Of a stretch of 64,000 bases of DNA, positions 37,521-48,871 are shown in pieces. Position 1 is the stretch's first letter. The number at the start of each line of letters is the position of its first letter. Below the pieces are notes generated by a model. That model did not search any database and was not told the origin of the DNA. It was given only the letters and a program-made list of their open reading frames with translations. Position numbers and translations under genes: made by a program. Origin of the DNA: Chinchilla lanigera (lineage: Eukaryota > Chordata > Mammalia > Rodentia > Chinchillidae); contig NW_004955517.1 of assembly GCF_000276665.1 (NCBI RefSeq), forward strand, positions 4,903,546 to 4,967,545, read 5' to 3'.

Positions 37521-37959
37521 CCTCTTTGGAGTTCAAACACATTTTTCCTTGTTAATATCTTTATTTAAATGCTTAAGATCATAGTCTGTAGAGAAAATAC
37601 AAGAACATGAATGGAAAGTAAATAAACTGACTTCATTTTGTATAGTGATCGTTTCTAGAAAAGAGTGTAAAAAATATCTCTTAAGCCATCCTGTGGCAAT
37701 GGTTGGTCCTTTCCTGAAAGGAATGAGAAAGTTAGCCACAATCATGAATTTGCTAGTTTCTTTAAGTATTGTCTTTATCTAGAATGGAGGCCTCAATTAT
37801 AAAATATCAGGCAGAGAATGACAGAAGAGAAACTTATAGATTCCATTCTGAAGCAAGCAGTGGTTTGACAGTTCTACTCCAAGTGTTGCCTGTAGATCAG
37901 TTCTGGAAGTCGGAGGTTAAAAAATTGAGAGTAAGGGTCTTAGGACTATACTGCCCAAA
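37521..37959. other. Unassigned DNA
   Basis: Nothing recognised; the 88-codon plus frame at 37769-38035 has no visible domain. Confidence 0.35.
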
Positions 37960-38262
37960 ACAGGACCTGCTAGCTACCTGTTACTGTTCAATCCTTGAAA
38001 TGTGGCGAAAATCAATTTCCAGAGCAAAATGTTAATTGAGATATGCTGTAAGTGTAAAACATAGGATTTCAATTACTTAGTACAAAATACGTTAACTATT
38101 TCTATACTTGCATATTGACTATATGTTTCAATGATAAGACTGAGTTAAATAAAATATTAAAATTAGTTTCACTTTTTTATTTTCATATTTTTAATGTGGA
38201 TACTCAGAAATTTAGAATTATTTACATGGTCATTGCTGGCTTAGAGACTTGTTTAGCATTGC
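37960..38262. mobile_element. MER-type DNA transposon fossil
   Basis: 'ccttgaaatgtggcgaaaat', 'gtttcaatgataagactgag' and 'taatgtggatactcagaaat' form the same series seen at 45590-45860, so both are copies of one old family. I think it is a non-autonomous DNA transposon but cannot name it with certainty. Confidence 0.5.
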
Positions 38263-38265
38263 CAT

Positions 38266-38410
38266 AATATCCAAGTACTGGGCTGGGGATTTAGCTCAGC
38301 GGCAAAGCGCCTGCCCTGCAAGCGCAAGGTCGTGAGTTCGGTTCCCGGTACCGGAGAAAAACAAAAACAAAAACAAAAACAAAAACAAACAAAAAAAAAT
38401 ATCCAAGTAC
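38266..38410 (+). mobile_element. Young ID SINE with perfect 13-bp target-site duplication
   Basis: ID 38279-38397 with A box 'tagctcagcgg' and B box region 'gagttcggttcccgg', and a tail of (CAAAAA)n then A9. The repeat 'aatatccaagtac' is perfect at 38266-38278 and 38398-38410. This is the copy with the most complete promoter boxes and could be used as the family reference for this window. Confidence 0.97.
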
Positions 38411-39758
38411 ATTTTTATTATATTTTACATATGTATCATCAGCTGCAACTACTGAAAATGGAAAATACAATCACCTAGGCCTATATCATAGGTGTGAAAC
38501 ACTTTCTTAAATTATTCATAACTTCCAGGGCATTTAAACCACTGTACTTATAGAAAAATATGTATACAGTTGATTTCTCAGAGCTCTGTAAAATATTCTA
38601 AGAATTGATCGTTAAATTGATTTGGCCATTTATTTGTGCATGAAAAGTGACTGCCAAAATATTATATAAGATAGATATTATGCTTATATTTATTTTTAAT
38701 TATATAACTTGCATTGTAGTGTAAAAACTAGAATAAAGGGCATATTTTTGAAAAGTCAAGTTGACAAACCAGCTTGGTATCAACTGGGGGTTATTTTGAG
38801 TGTGATAAAACATGAGGAAGGGAAACTTATATTTCAAATTAGTTACACTGCAGCATCGATAATATACTTAAGTAATTGTCTTCCTTCACTTTTGTTCCAT
38901 AAAATTGACTTATTTTTCTCCAGAATGGGCTAGTTAACATTGGACTTTAGAGTTTGGCACATGTGAGCTTGTGATTTACAGGGCAATTTTTCTCATCAAA
39001 ACCTGGGCAGAACCATTTATTTTAAAACCAATATTTATTTTACAATGGGAAGATGGAGCAGATTAAAAGAGCATAAAACCATGATAAATCACCCAATCTT
39101 TATCCCATAGAAAATCTTTTAAATGGCTCTTAAAGTAATGGCAGTAAAACTGTCTCACAGAGTTTGTGTTTGGGTGGTTTTCTAGCATATGGTATAGTCA
39201 TGTAGACGAAAATCTAATTAATGGGGAATTTGTAATATTCAGTTGTGATCTATGTGATTCTTAATAAAAAGTACAGTGTGTTCTTTACTTAAGCAAGTTT
39301 CTAATCTTGCTCATGAGTAAAAAAAAGGGAATCTAATTTAAAATTCTTAGCTGTTTCAAATCAAAACCCAACACATGAAATATTTTTTAGTTTTTTAAAA
39401 TTTAATAATTTTACATTGAATGTTTAAGGAAATATGGTTATTTTATATTATTATGCAATATTGCTGAAGAAATGGATTTGTATAAATTATCTCATTTTGT
39501 CTTATTTGGATCTCATGTGTGTCTTAGTTTAGAATAATTTCTGTAGTTAAAAATAATGGAGCTGCATTTCTCTAATAGTATTCTTTAATACTATTTTAAT
39601 GATAATGAAATAATATCACATAGAACCTTTGACCAATTAAAAAACACCAACAGATAAACTGAAGTAGAAGTGATTTGGTGAATTTAAAAACTGGGAAGTC
39701 TTTGTCCTATTGTGGAATGGATGTCTGGAGTTTGTGCAGTTAATTGCAGACTATGGGT
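38411..39758. other. Unassigned AT-rich DNA
   Basis: About 1.3 kb with no gene or repeat that I can name. Confidence 0.4.
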
Positions 39759-39862
39759 CAGGGGTTGGCAAATATTTTTTGTAAAAGAGCAGAGAATAAA
39801 ATTTGTAGGGTTTCTGTGGCACAATCACAGTGACATGACTCTTGCTATTATTGGGTGAAAAG
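39759..39862 (+). mobile_element. MER5A-like hAT fossil
   Basis: 'caggggttggcaaatatttt' and 'gtaaaagagcagagaataaa' then 'gtagggtttctgtggcacaa' follow the left half of MER5A. Confidence 0.7.
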
Positions 39863-39879
39863 AACCTTAGACTATATAC

Positions 39880-40100
39880 AAATGAATGGCCATTTGTACC
39901 TTTTGACCCAGTAGTTCTGTGGCAATATTCCTTAAGGAAATATTTAGGGATACAGTGAAGAGGTATATACAAGATTATTTGTCGTGGTATTACTTATGAT
40001 ATGGAAGGCTGTTTATGAGGTCTTTATTAATTAAAAGAAAATCAAAAAGAGTGATCAATTCCATATATATGTGGTCCATTCATGTGAATTATGGATAATA
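39880..40100 (+). mobile_element. Ancient L1 ORF2 3' fragment
   Basis: 'ttttgacccagtagttctgt' and 'ttccttaaggaaatatttag', followed by 'ttgtcgtggtattacttat', follow the 3' part of L1 ORF2. Confidence 0.55.
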
Positions 40101-42919
40101 AACTCTCTTATCTGCAAAATTGAAATTTTATATGTTCAACCTAAGGTCTATGCATAGAAAGAGATTGAAAGATTTTCTGCCTATACTATTTTGGGTGGAA
40201 GAAAAGGAATAATTTTGATCCTACTCTCTTATATATATTATTTGTAACAATGAGCATATTTTAATTTGCGATGAAAAAATGGTCCAGGTGTTTTATAACA
40301 AAAGAAATATTTTGCCACATTCAAGCCATGGTTATTCAAAGACGGAAGTGCAGGAAGAGTGTACATACAGCTAGTTCTCTTTCGAGGTGACGGGGGCTCC
40401 CACAAGGATCTTGGAGCACTGCTGTTCACTTGGCAGGCCATTCCTGTCACGGCAGCGGATGCAGGGACTTGCCGTTAGTGCACGTGGCATGTTCTCTCCC
40501 ATGGTGACTCCCTCTCCCCTGATGCCATTTAACATTCTGTTCATCCAGTGAAGGGCTCTTGTTCAGATTCCTTGCACATCAGATTGCTGTCTGACTAGGA
40601 ACCCGCTTTGCATGAAGGGTGCCTATAGGAAGGGAGTGAACATACCGTTGTCTGACACCTGTGCAACAATTATATTACAAATTGTACACTACTCCTTTGC
40701 CATTCTGATTTTAAATGTTGGTTTTGTGAGCTTGCTTAATGAAATCCACTTCCAAAGAGATGGATTCCATACTATACATGTGCTGAGTACAGCACGGCTG
40801 GGGTGCCGGCTTGGGGAAAGTTGGTGAAGGACCCGTGTGAATTGTCAATGACCTTTAGTCGGGCCTCTGGAAAGAGAGCCTGCTGCTGTTCCTCAGCATT
40901 CTCTTTCAGCCCAGGGGGGAGTGTGGATGTCTCCTATCTGAAACTCTGCCCCTTTCAAACTCTGAAAGTTCTACACTCTTTCAGGTTTTTCTCCCTGCAG
41001 CCCTTTCTTGCTCTGTTTTCCTCATTGCTTTTTGTCACCTGGCAGAAACACAGTGGGGAGAGACTGCTACCCAAGAGACATTTTTTTGCTGCTGGTATTT
41101 AACTTTCTCCTGGAGTTTTTGTTGGATGACATTGATTTCTAGTGCAAAGGGCGCTGAGCTTTGGAGCAGACCTGTAGAGAAAGCTAGTCCCTCAGGCCTG
41201 CTGTGAGGCTGGAATCCCTTGTCACAGCGACAGGGATTGGCATTTATGTGAGACTGTGGGACATGCCCCTCACGCTGGGAGCTTCTAGCAGCGACAATGG
41301 TGTGAAAAGCAGCAGGCCATTTCTCCACTGGAGAGAGGCAGACATTTTATAAGCTCACATGTTTTGCTCATCAGTGTCTGAAATTGCATCTGACTGTATT
41401 TTCATGTAAATGTTCCAGCCACATATTAGGGATAATTTCTGTCTCATTTAGAGCACAAGTCAGAATGAGTGTACTTCCATTAGAGACGATGAAGAGCCCT
41501 CTGTGTCTGACACTCCTTCGTTAAAGAGAAAATATTTTCTCAGTAGGCAAAAGTTACTGGCTAAATACAGCCACAAGTCAAAGATCATTCCTACCCAAAA
41601 CGCTATGTCAGCTTCCTTCCTTGTGAATTAATGTGTTTGTGACATTTATATGTTCAACAGAATATTTGTGCCTTTTTCTTTCTCAGTAGGTGAGAAATCA
41701 TTCTAATTCAAGACACATTCCTTTGTCGCTTTGGGGGCTGATGGAGATGAGAGTCCTTCATATTTAAAGAAATCTCCAAAGCAATTGATAAAACTACTTA
41801 CAGAATTTGAGGTTACTCTTCTCGGAGAAGCTCTAGATATGACAATTGAAAAGACTGCATCCATTTACTTAGCAATGCAATCGCTTTTAAAAAGGGAGCT
41901 GAATACGTTTTGGTTTCATCAGTGAAATACATCAAAAATCATAAAGTTTGTAGAGTGATGTTAAGAAAAATAACATTTCATCTTTTTCTTTGTATTAAGA
42001 AAAGATGAAAATGATCTTTTCCTTTGAGTTCATGCTGTACAGGTTTATAAATTTCATGTTGAATTCTTAGGTGTTTATGTGAGGAGAGTTCAATTTATGG
42101 ATCAGAATGGTACCAAGAAGACAGTTCATTTTAGAAAATTGTCAGTCAGCAGACATGTGGGGCCTAGAACAAAATAATCAATTTGCTGTGCAGGAAATAA
42201 TGTATGTTACAAAAATTAGGAGATGGTCACACAGAAAAGGGAAAATGAATGTAGATCAATAATTTAATTTAGTTCTGACCTGGCTACATTCTATAACATG
42301 GTTCATATTTTTCAATGAATAGATCCTTAACATTTTACATGTAGTGTCTCAGTTGTTATTGATCTGCCCAAATGTACTCTTCATTTCACAGAAGGAATAG
42401 CACATCTCCAATCTTTAACAAACACATTGCATCTTACTGCAAATGTTAAATGATATATGACAACCTGTTTATGTTATTTACCCTGTTTACAGAACTACTC
42501 TTTTCCTGGTTACATATAAAATTGGAAGAGAAATGGGTAGTAAATGAATGGTGACCTGGGGCAAGTTCATAGAGTTCTTTTTCAGTTACTAGATTCTCAG
42601 TCTTTCTGCATTACTTAATTGCTTATTAAGAGTATAATTTTTGATGTACTACACAGTGTCTATTTATTCTGTTGAAATTATTAATTTTTAATAGAAGTAA
42701 GTGGCTGCTTGAACAAGAAGACTTGACTATTAATCAAGAGGCAAGTGATTGACTGATTTTCATGTTCATTATTTGTTAAGGAAAGTTCACAAATAGCAGA
42801 TGTTTCATAAACGAGCCTGTTTGCACTTTCAGGGCCATGTTCACTTACTCGTTAACAACTGTCTAACAGGTTCTCTCTACCACGCACCGATGACTTAGTG
42901 ATTCGAAAGACCATCAGCT
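40101..42919. other. Unassigned, largely repeat-free DNA
   Basis: 2.8 kb with no clear interspersed repeat. Open frames at 40612-41102 and the minus frame at 41328-41035 overlap and lack domains. 41340-41640 is a candidate conserved noncoding block. Confidence 0.4.
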
Positions 42920-43000
42920 CCTGCCCTCAGGAAGCTTATGGGGCAGTGAGTGAAATGTATGGGTGTCAGTGTGTAAAGAGAAGAGCAGAGCACAAATTTC
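42920..43000 (+). mobile_element. Possible short L2 fragment
   Basis: 'ctgccctcaggaagcttatg' followed by 'gggcagtgagtgaaatg' fits one segment of L2. Short, so uncertain. Confidence 0.35.
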
Positions 43001-44140
43001 CCACTTCTGCAAATTAAATATAGCCAATCTTAACTGCCGTCTGAGGAAATATCTTGTGTAGAAGGTGGAGTCAGTTTATTTTAGAGTCAGGAGAGACTTG
43101 AGAGGTTACATGTCCAGGAGATACTCTGGCTTTCTCTGCCTCAACCTGGTCGCACCTGATGGCTGGAGGGGAACATGGTCATGGTGTGGGGTGGGTGGTG
43201 TGTTTCTGGCCTGTGCAGATTGTTTGAAACATCTGAATTTATTCCCCTGGTTACTCTCTTTATGGATTCCAATTCTGCATCTTGTATAAAATCACAACAT
43301 CTCATTTACCTATGTCTTGGAGCACTTATCACCGTTTTCCACGTACATGACGTTGTGACTTTTATCTAGATGTCCCCACAAAGGCTCGTGCCAGTGACAC
43401 TGAACTTTTACAGACTGCGTGCCCAAACTGCACCCGAAAGCCCACTGACTGGTCACTATGTGCCAACACTGCAATTAAATCCGGATAGTGAGGTTTTAGT
43501 TTAGAAAAGACAACTCATGCATTAATGTATTTTTTCTTAAGAGAAAAACAAACAGCACATGTGCCACAGGTTCGCCACTACTGCCTCATGCAGTCACATT
43601 GGGAGGGCGGGGTTAGGGTGACTGGATGTGGATTAGCTTATTAATTATTTCACAGCAACTGTCATGGCTCTGTCCCTGCCCTAATTATTTTCATATTGAG
43701 TTAAAAATATTTTTTTAACCTTCTTTACATATGATGTGGTGTCCAGCCCATCATGGTGTCCATTTCCTTTCACATGTACTCCATTTTCATACCATACTGA
43801 GGAAGTGTTTCTCTGAAAAGTAAGGGTGTGAAGGGCACTTTCAGGGTTGTACTTAGATAAAAAAATGTTATCAAAACATTCACTTCTTTTCACTAGTTCA
43901 TCTGTACTCCCCAGTTATGTACTGTCCCTTTTGGAGTTTCTTTTACTCTTTTTATTTTTTTTCCCATTTTTCCTAGGAACTTGACTATGCTTCCCCTCTT
44001 ACCACTTCCTCAGTGCAGTATTGCCTCATCAATCATGACAGAATAGCTTGCAGTTGTACACTTGCATTAAGGAATTAGTCTGATTACTTACCTTTTATAC
44101 GTCCTTAGACAAGAGGAAGACCTATTTGAGATTTGACATT
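43001..44140. other. Unassigned DNA
   Basis: Nothing recognised; short open frames only. Confidence 0.4.
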
Positions 44141-44678
44141 CATTCCCTATTCTTTTTTTTTTTTTTTTTTTCTTTTTGAGACAGGATCTCACTGTGCAGT
44201 TCAAGTTGGCCTCGAGCTCACTTTGTAGCACGGGCTGGTCTTGAACTCACAGTGATCTTCCTACCTCAGCCTCCCGAGTGCTGGGATTACAGGCGTGCAC
44301 CACTGAGGTTGAACCTCCTTGGGTCCAGGGACCTGGGCCCGTGGTAAGCGGCGACACGGTGAAAAGAGACACCGGAGATCAGGCTGATGGCACAGATCCG
44401 ATTTTATTGCGGAAGTATCAGGTGTTTTATAGAGCAGGCTAGAGGCGTGGCAATAGAGGCGGGCTAGGGGCATGGTTTGGAGGTGGTACTATTGACAGGG
44501 GGCGGTGTGGAAGTAAGAGGTCAGAGAGGGACAACTTGGGCGGGGCGGCTCACTCGGTCTGCTGAGGACATGACGAGTCTGAGTTTGCTCAGACCCGCTC
44601 CTCCGCCATGGCCTTCAACCAGACCTCTGGACCCCTTTTTCCCACACACCACCACACCCAGGTCATTCCCTATTCTTT
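44141..44678 (-). mobile_element. B1 SINE (antisense) split by an ERVK-like LTR
   Basis: The direct repeat 'cattccctattcttt' at 44141-44155 and 44664-44678 bounds an antisense B1. Oligo-T comes first, then 'gagacaggatctcactgtgc', the internal duplication, and 'gctgggattacaggcgtgca'. At 44298-44303 the B1 breaks inside 'gcaccac' and resumes at 44647-44663 as 'caccaccacacccagg', after the LTR. Confidence 0.93.
44298..44652 (-). mobile_element. Solo ERVK/IAP-like LTR with 6-bp target-site duplication
   Basis: The LTR is 44304-44646 (343 bp). On the minus strand it starts TGTGGG and ends CCTCA. The 6-bp repeat 'caccac' flanks it (44298-44303, 44647-44652), the size used by betaretrovirus-like ERV2 elements. 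Minus-strand landmarks are in LTR order: a GC-rich U3 with 'gccgccccgcccaag', a TATA box 'ctataaaa' (44425-44432), and AATAAA (44403-44408) 17 bases further. The landmarks look undamaged, so the insertion is probably among the younger in the window. The plus frame at 44477-44680 is chance. No internal sequence remains, as after LTR-LTR recombination. Confidence 0.9.
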
Positions 44679-44790
44679 AAAAGGGAGAAAATAACACCCA
44701 CTGTGTGAAGTGCTTGTGAGAATTATTAGAGAAGTACGTGTGAAGTACTGGATTCCTGGTAGGGACCTAGTGCACTATAGCCATCAGCCT
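44679..44790 (+). mobile_element. Possible MIR fragment
   Basis: 'aaataacacccactgtgtga' and 'agtgcttgtgagaattatta', 'gaagtactggattcctggta' resemble the 3' part of MIR. Confidence 0.45.
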
Positions 44791-45589
44791 TGCCTTCTCA
44801 TGAACCCGGGTGCGGGCTCCTTTCCAGGCTTGTAGTCACGTGTCCAGAGGCGTCAGTACGTGAAGGGGCACGTGCATGTTTTCCCACAGAAGCCCTCTTG
44901 GCGGCCAACAGAGGCAGAGCTGTTGTGAGCTTTCCAGAGTTCTCAGTTGGATAATTTTACGTCTCCACTCCTGTTCTTTTCAGCCTCCACATGCGTAGGA
45001 CCCAGCGTTTATTTTTTCATAGGACTACCTACTAGTCAGATTTGACATATTCTCCCTTCAACTTCTCTCCTTTGGGGGTCTTCATTTCTACAAATACAGA
45101 GGTCTTGATTTCTGTGATCTCACCTTGCAGGTTTATCTGAGTAACTCATTTTATTCTGGTCAAGATTTTGCAGATTGCTGCAGCTGCAATCAGTGTTTAC
45201 AATCTGATGACAAGTTGGAGATTAAGGCTCATCATCACTATTTAATTAACCTCAAATTAAGCAGTTTCTGGCCTCATTCCATGTCCTGCCTTGAATCCAT
45301 CAGAGCGGCTAAAACAATGCTATGAATCCTGATGGGTTCCAGGTTATACCAGATCAGGGGCTCACTTAGCAGCCATTCTAAAGTCCAGCAGTTTTTGAGC
45401 CTTACTCAGAAGCGTTTATTCTGTGCATTGTAAGCAAGATGATCCAAAAAGTATTCCAGACATAGAAAAGAAGCTTCTGTCACTATTTATTGCAGAAGTA
45501 AGGTATCTCAATAGTAAATTGGTAACTGTAAAAGATGGACAAGAAAACATCAAAACTACTTGAAGTCGTACTCTTCACTCCTCCTGTTG
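44791..45589. other. Unassigned DNA
   Basis: Nothing recognised. Confidence 0.4.
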
Positions 45590-46360
45590 AGGCTTACCTA
45601 AGGTGTCCTATCTGGTGTTACATGTGGCTTTTGAGCATTTAAAATATAGCAAGATTAAATTGACAATGCCCGCAGTGTGGACTGTATACCAGACTTCTTG
45701 GGCTTAATATAGAAATGAAGAATTTCATGTATCTTATTAATTTATATGGATTACATGTTGAAACGTTATCATTTTGTATCCCTTGAGTTATAAATAAATG
45801 ATTAAGTTAATTTTACCAATTTCTTTTAACTTTTTATTAGTGTAATTGGTGGACACTTTAAAATTACATATGTTCTCATATCAGCCAGACCTTACTAGAA
45901 AAACAGATTTAATACAAGATATACAAATATGTAAGAATTTGCAAGATGGATTTACAATGCCTGCTCACAGAGTCAAGTGTTACAGAGCGCAAAAGGTCTG
46001 TCTGTGCACTGGGGAGCCAAAGGATCCGGCTGCAGGCCTGGAGCTCACTGCAGTGTCCCAGGAGCGTCTGTGTCAGGAAGCTGAAGAGGCCGAGCTGGAA
46101 GGCAGAAGGGTCTGCCCTGGAAGACAGGAGACGATGTCCAAGGTGAAGGCGAAGACTGGAGCTCTTCTGAAGAACAGAAGCAACCCTTCCTTTTTAGTTG
46201 CCCTTTTATACTGTTGTGGTGACAATCCTGCCTACTGTGGGTCTGCCACACCCAGAACTGTGCGGCGCCAGTTTCGTTGGAGTTTCTTACTCAAGATGAC
46301 AACCGATTAACTGTCACAGTGCCTTTTGTCATATTCCTATTGGACAGATCTTAGATCCTT
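45590..46360. mobile_element. MER-type DNA transposon fossil interrupted by a GC-richer insert
   Basis: 45590-45878 carries the same series as 37960-38262 ('acatgtggcttttgagcatt', 'gattacatgttgaaacgtta', 'taaaattacatatg'). 46320-46360 ('catattcctattggacagat') looks like its end. The two are separated by about 440 bp of unlike sequence. The link between the halves is inference from the layout. Confidence 0.5.
45879..46319. mobile_element. Insert of unknown class, perhaps an antisense LTR
   Basis: About 440 bp, with GC content well above its flanks. It begins 'aaaaacagatttaataca' and then has GA/CTGG-rich text. The plus frame 45846-46310 (154 codons) crosses it: Cys-rich, then 'EEAELEGRR', then basic. 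That frame starts in flanking transposon sequence and has no family resemblance, so I do not call a gene. The layout recalls antisense LTRs, but I cannot name the family or find terminal duplications. Confidence 0.35.
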
Positions 46361-46555
46361 TTTAATATATGTAATGAAAAAATAAAAACAATTATTTTGT
46401 AAATAGCTAAATATTCTTTTTAAAATTGATATAGTATGACTGTGTTTGTGTCATGAAATATGGGTGTCATTATCTTAAATTATCTGTAGTAGTGTAGCAT
46501 GCCTTAGTTAGTTAACCCAATCCTATGCTGTTGAACACTTAGGTTAAAAATTATA

Positions 46556-47170
46556 GCAATCCCTCCTTATCTATCTCTAGAGGGATACATTCCAACCCAC
46601 CTAATCAATGCCAGAGATAATACCAAGCCCCATATATTCTTTTTTCTGTATCCATATACATGATAAAGTTTAATTTATAAATCAGGCATACTAAGAGATT
46701 AACAGTAATAATAAAATGGAAAAATTGTAACAACATATTATAATAAAAGTTCTGTGAATATGGTCTTTCCCTCTTAAAATACCGTCTTGTAGTACTTGAA
46801 GCCTTCTTGTGATGATGTCTGATGATACAGTGCTGCTATGATGAGCTGAAGTAAGGTGAATGATATGGCATTAAGCTATCACATTAGAGTTACTTGAATG
46901 CAAGCACTACAATTCCATGGCACTTGATCTGATACCCAAGAGAGCTACTAGGTGATTAAAAGTTAGGCAGCAAGTGCAGCATGGTTACCAAGGACAATGG
47001 GACAGTTCACATTCTGGATGGGATGGAGTGGGATGATATGAGGTTTCATCACACTATTTAGAACAGCACAAAATTTAACATGAATTGTTTTCTGGAATTT
47101 TCCATTTATTTTTTTATGGCAGTAGATGGCAAGTTAACTAAAGCCATGGAAAGGAAAACCTCTATGAGAG
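46556..47170. mobile_element. Tigger-like (Tc1/mariner) DNA transposon fossil
   Basis: It opens 'aatccctccttatctatctc', contains 'acagtaataataaaatggaa', 'gaatatggtctttccctct' and 'cttcttgtgatgatgtctga', and closes with 'agttaactaaagccatggaa' followed by 'aggaaaacc'. The ends have the look of degraded inverted termini like those of the element at 48872. Subfamily not determined. Confidence 0.6.
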
Positions 47171-47783
47171 GTGACTAACCATGACCATATTTGTATTATC
47201 TTTGGGTTTATCCTTAATTATGCTCCTAGGATTTATTTCTAGAAGGCAATTAATTGAGTCACAGACTTGTTTGTGCTAAGATTGGTCACATAGGAAGGGG
47301 AGGGGCAGACTGGGTGTGAATGTTAGAGGGGGAGCTAAAAGGGGAAGTACCAACTTCTGGAGACCACTGTCTTTCCGGCAGAAAATGGATGGCACACTCA
47401 AATTGAGGGGTTAGGGGACAGTTCAGTGAATGGAATATTGGCAGAAATGTGGGTAGAAGATGAGGAAGCAGCTGGGGGGAATCTGAAGGGGCAGAGTGAG
47501 AGAGCAGATTTCCTTAAAGCCAATGAGAGTCCCGGTAAAGACTAAGGAAGAAGGGCTGTGGTTAGGAACAATAGTCACAGATGGAAGAAAATTAGCACTC
47601 ATCCGAACCTGCAGCTGTGCAGTGGGATGGGAAGAGGAAAGGTGGTGAAGGAATAGCTCCTACTGTCTCCCATTGTCTGGCCCTCTGGTGCTGCCTACTG
47701 TTCTTTTTTTTGTTCTTTTTTTTTTTTTTTTTAGCCTAACAAAAGCCAAAGTGCATGGGAGCTAAGTCTATAAAGTTCCATGG
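47171..47783. other. Unassigned purine-rich DNA
   Basis: Nothing recognised except oligo-T at 47704-47733. Confidence 0.4.
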
Positions 47784-47912
47784 AAGCCAGGTAACATGCA
47801 CCTGCAGTCTCAGCACTTAGCAGGCTGAAGTGGGAGGATCACTTGAGCCCAGGAATTCAAAACCAGCTTGGCCAACGTAGCAAGATGCCTGTTTCAAAAC
47901 CAAAAATAAAGT
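47784..47912 (+). mobile_element. 7SL-derived B1/FLAM-like SINE
   Basis: 'agccaggtaacatgcacctg', 'gtgggaggatcacttgagcc' and 'agcttggccaacgtagcaag' follow 7SL-derived monomer sequence. It lacks the clear internal duplication of the other B1s, so it may be an older B1 subtype. Confidence 0.75.
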
Positions 47913-47989
47913 TCTGTAGAGAACAGATCACCTGCAGGGTAGGGGAGGGTAGAAAATGGTTGTGAAGGGGTGAGTAGAGGAAACAGAAC

Positions 47990-48150
47990 AGCTCTGACAT
48001 TTGCTCTCTGGGGTAAGGAACTGAACACTTTCTCAACTTTGTTTTCCTCGCCTGTAAAATATGCATGACGGCAGCTACCTCGAAGGTCAGCATGGACATA
48101 GATAAAGGAAAGTAGCACTTAGCACAATGGTGTGTTCTTCACTCGTATTC
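47990..48150 (+). mobile_element. MIR SINE fragment
   Basis: 'actttctcaactttgttttc', 'ctcgcctgtaaaatatgcat' and 'agtagcacttagcacaatgg' follow MIR. Confidence 0.65.
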
Positions 48151-48871
48151 ATCCATGGCGCGCCAGTGTAATGTATCTTTTTATCCTGTGGCTCGTTAGT
48201 CATTCCTTAAAAGTTAATCAGATGGCAAATTACAGGAGAAATTCACCCTGATAGACCTGGGCTTTTATATTTAGACTTGAAAAGTTTGGCACACCCTGGT
48301 GCGGTGGCCATTTGTGTTCTGAACTGTGCATAGCAAACTCCTGTACTCGGGTAAAAATCTATAGAATTTTTCACCTAGTTGGATAATTAGGCCACATGCT
48401 GTTGGGTCTGCTCAGAAATGGTCACAGAAGTGTCCTTTTATTATTTTTGGCATCTACTGGGAAATTTAAATAGCCACTGCCAGTGTGCTTTCTATATGCT
48501 TTTTAGAAAATGCTTAAATTGAACAGAGTTTAATAAAATTGCTGGACTGTCAGGCTTAGCAAGCTTGCCCAGAGATAAACCTGAAAAAACAAACCCTAAG
48601 TCCTAAAGTAAATACTTCCATAAATCAGGGCCTTTCACTAGTGCTTCCTGGGAAGTGCAGTTGGATGTGTGTAGAGTTAGTTTACAAGCAAAGGGTTAGA
48701 GCTGGCAGCTTTGGAGGTGATTTGACACTTTTGTTTCCCTTTCCTTTCCTTTCATTTGCAGAGCTGTACTGAAAACAAATAGCAGCCTTTGGAACTCAGG
48801 CACTCAGAAATGCAATCTCTCTATTTTACATAGAAAAATGAATAACGTAATCGTGTAAACAAATGAACATA
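48151..48871. other. Repeat-free unique DNA
   Basis: No interspersed repeat recognised over about 0.7 kb. Candidate conserved noncoding block (see findings). Confidence 0.35.

Noticed and set aside
45846..46310. 154-codon plus-strand open frame as a gene
   Set aside because: Starts in transposon sequence, crosses an insertion edge and resembles no family; kept as an observation only.
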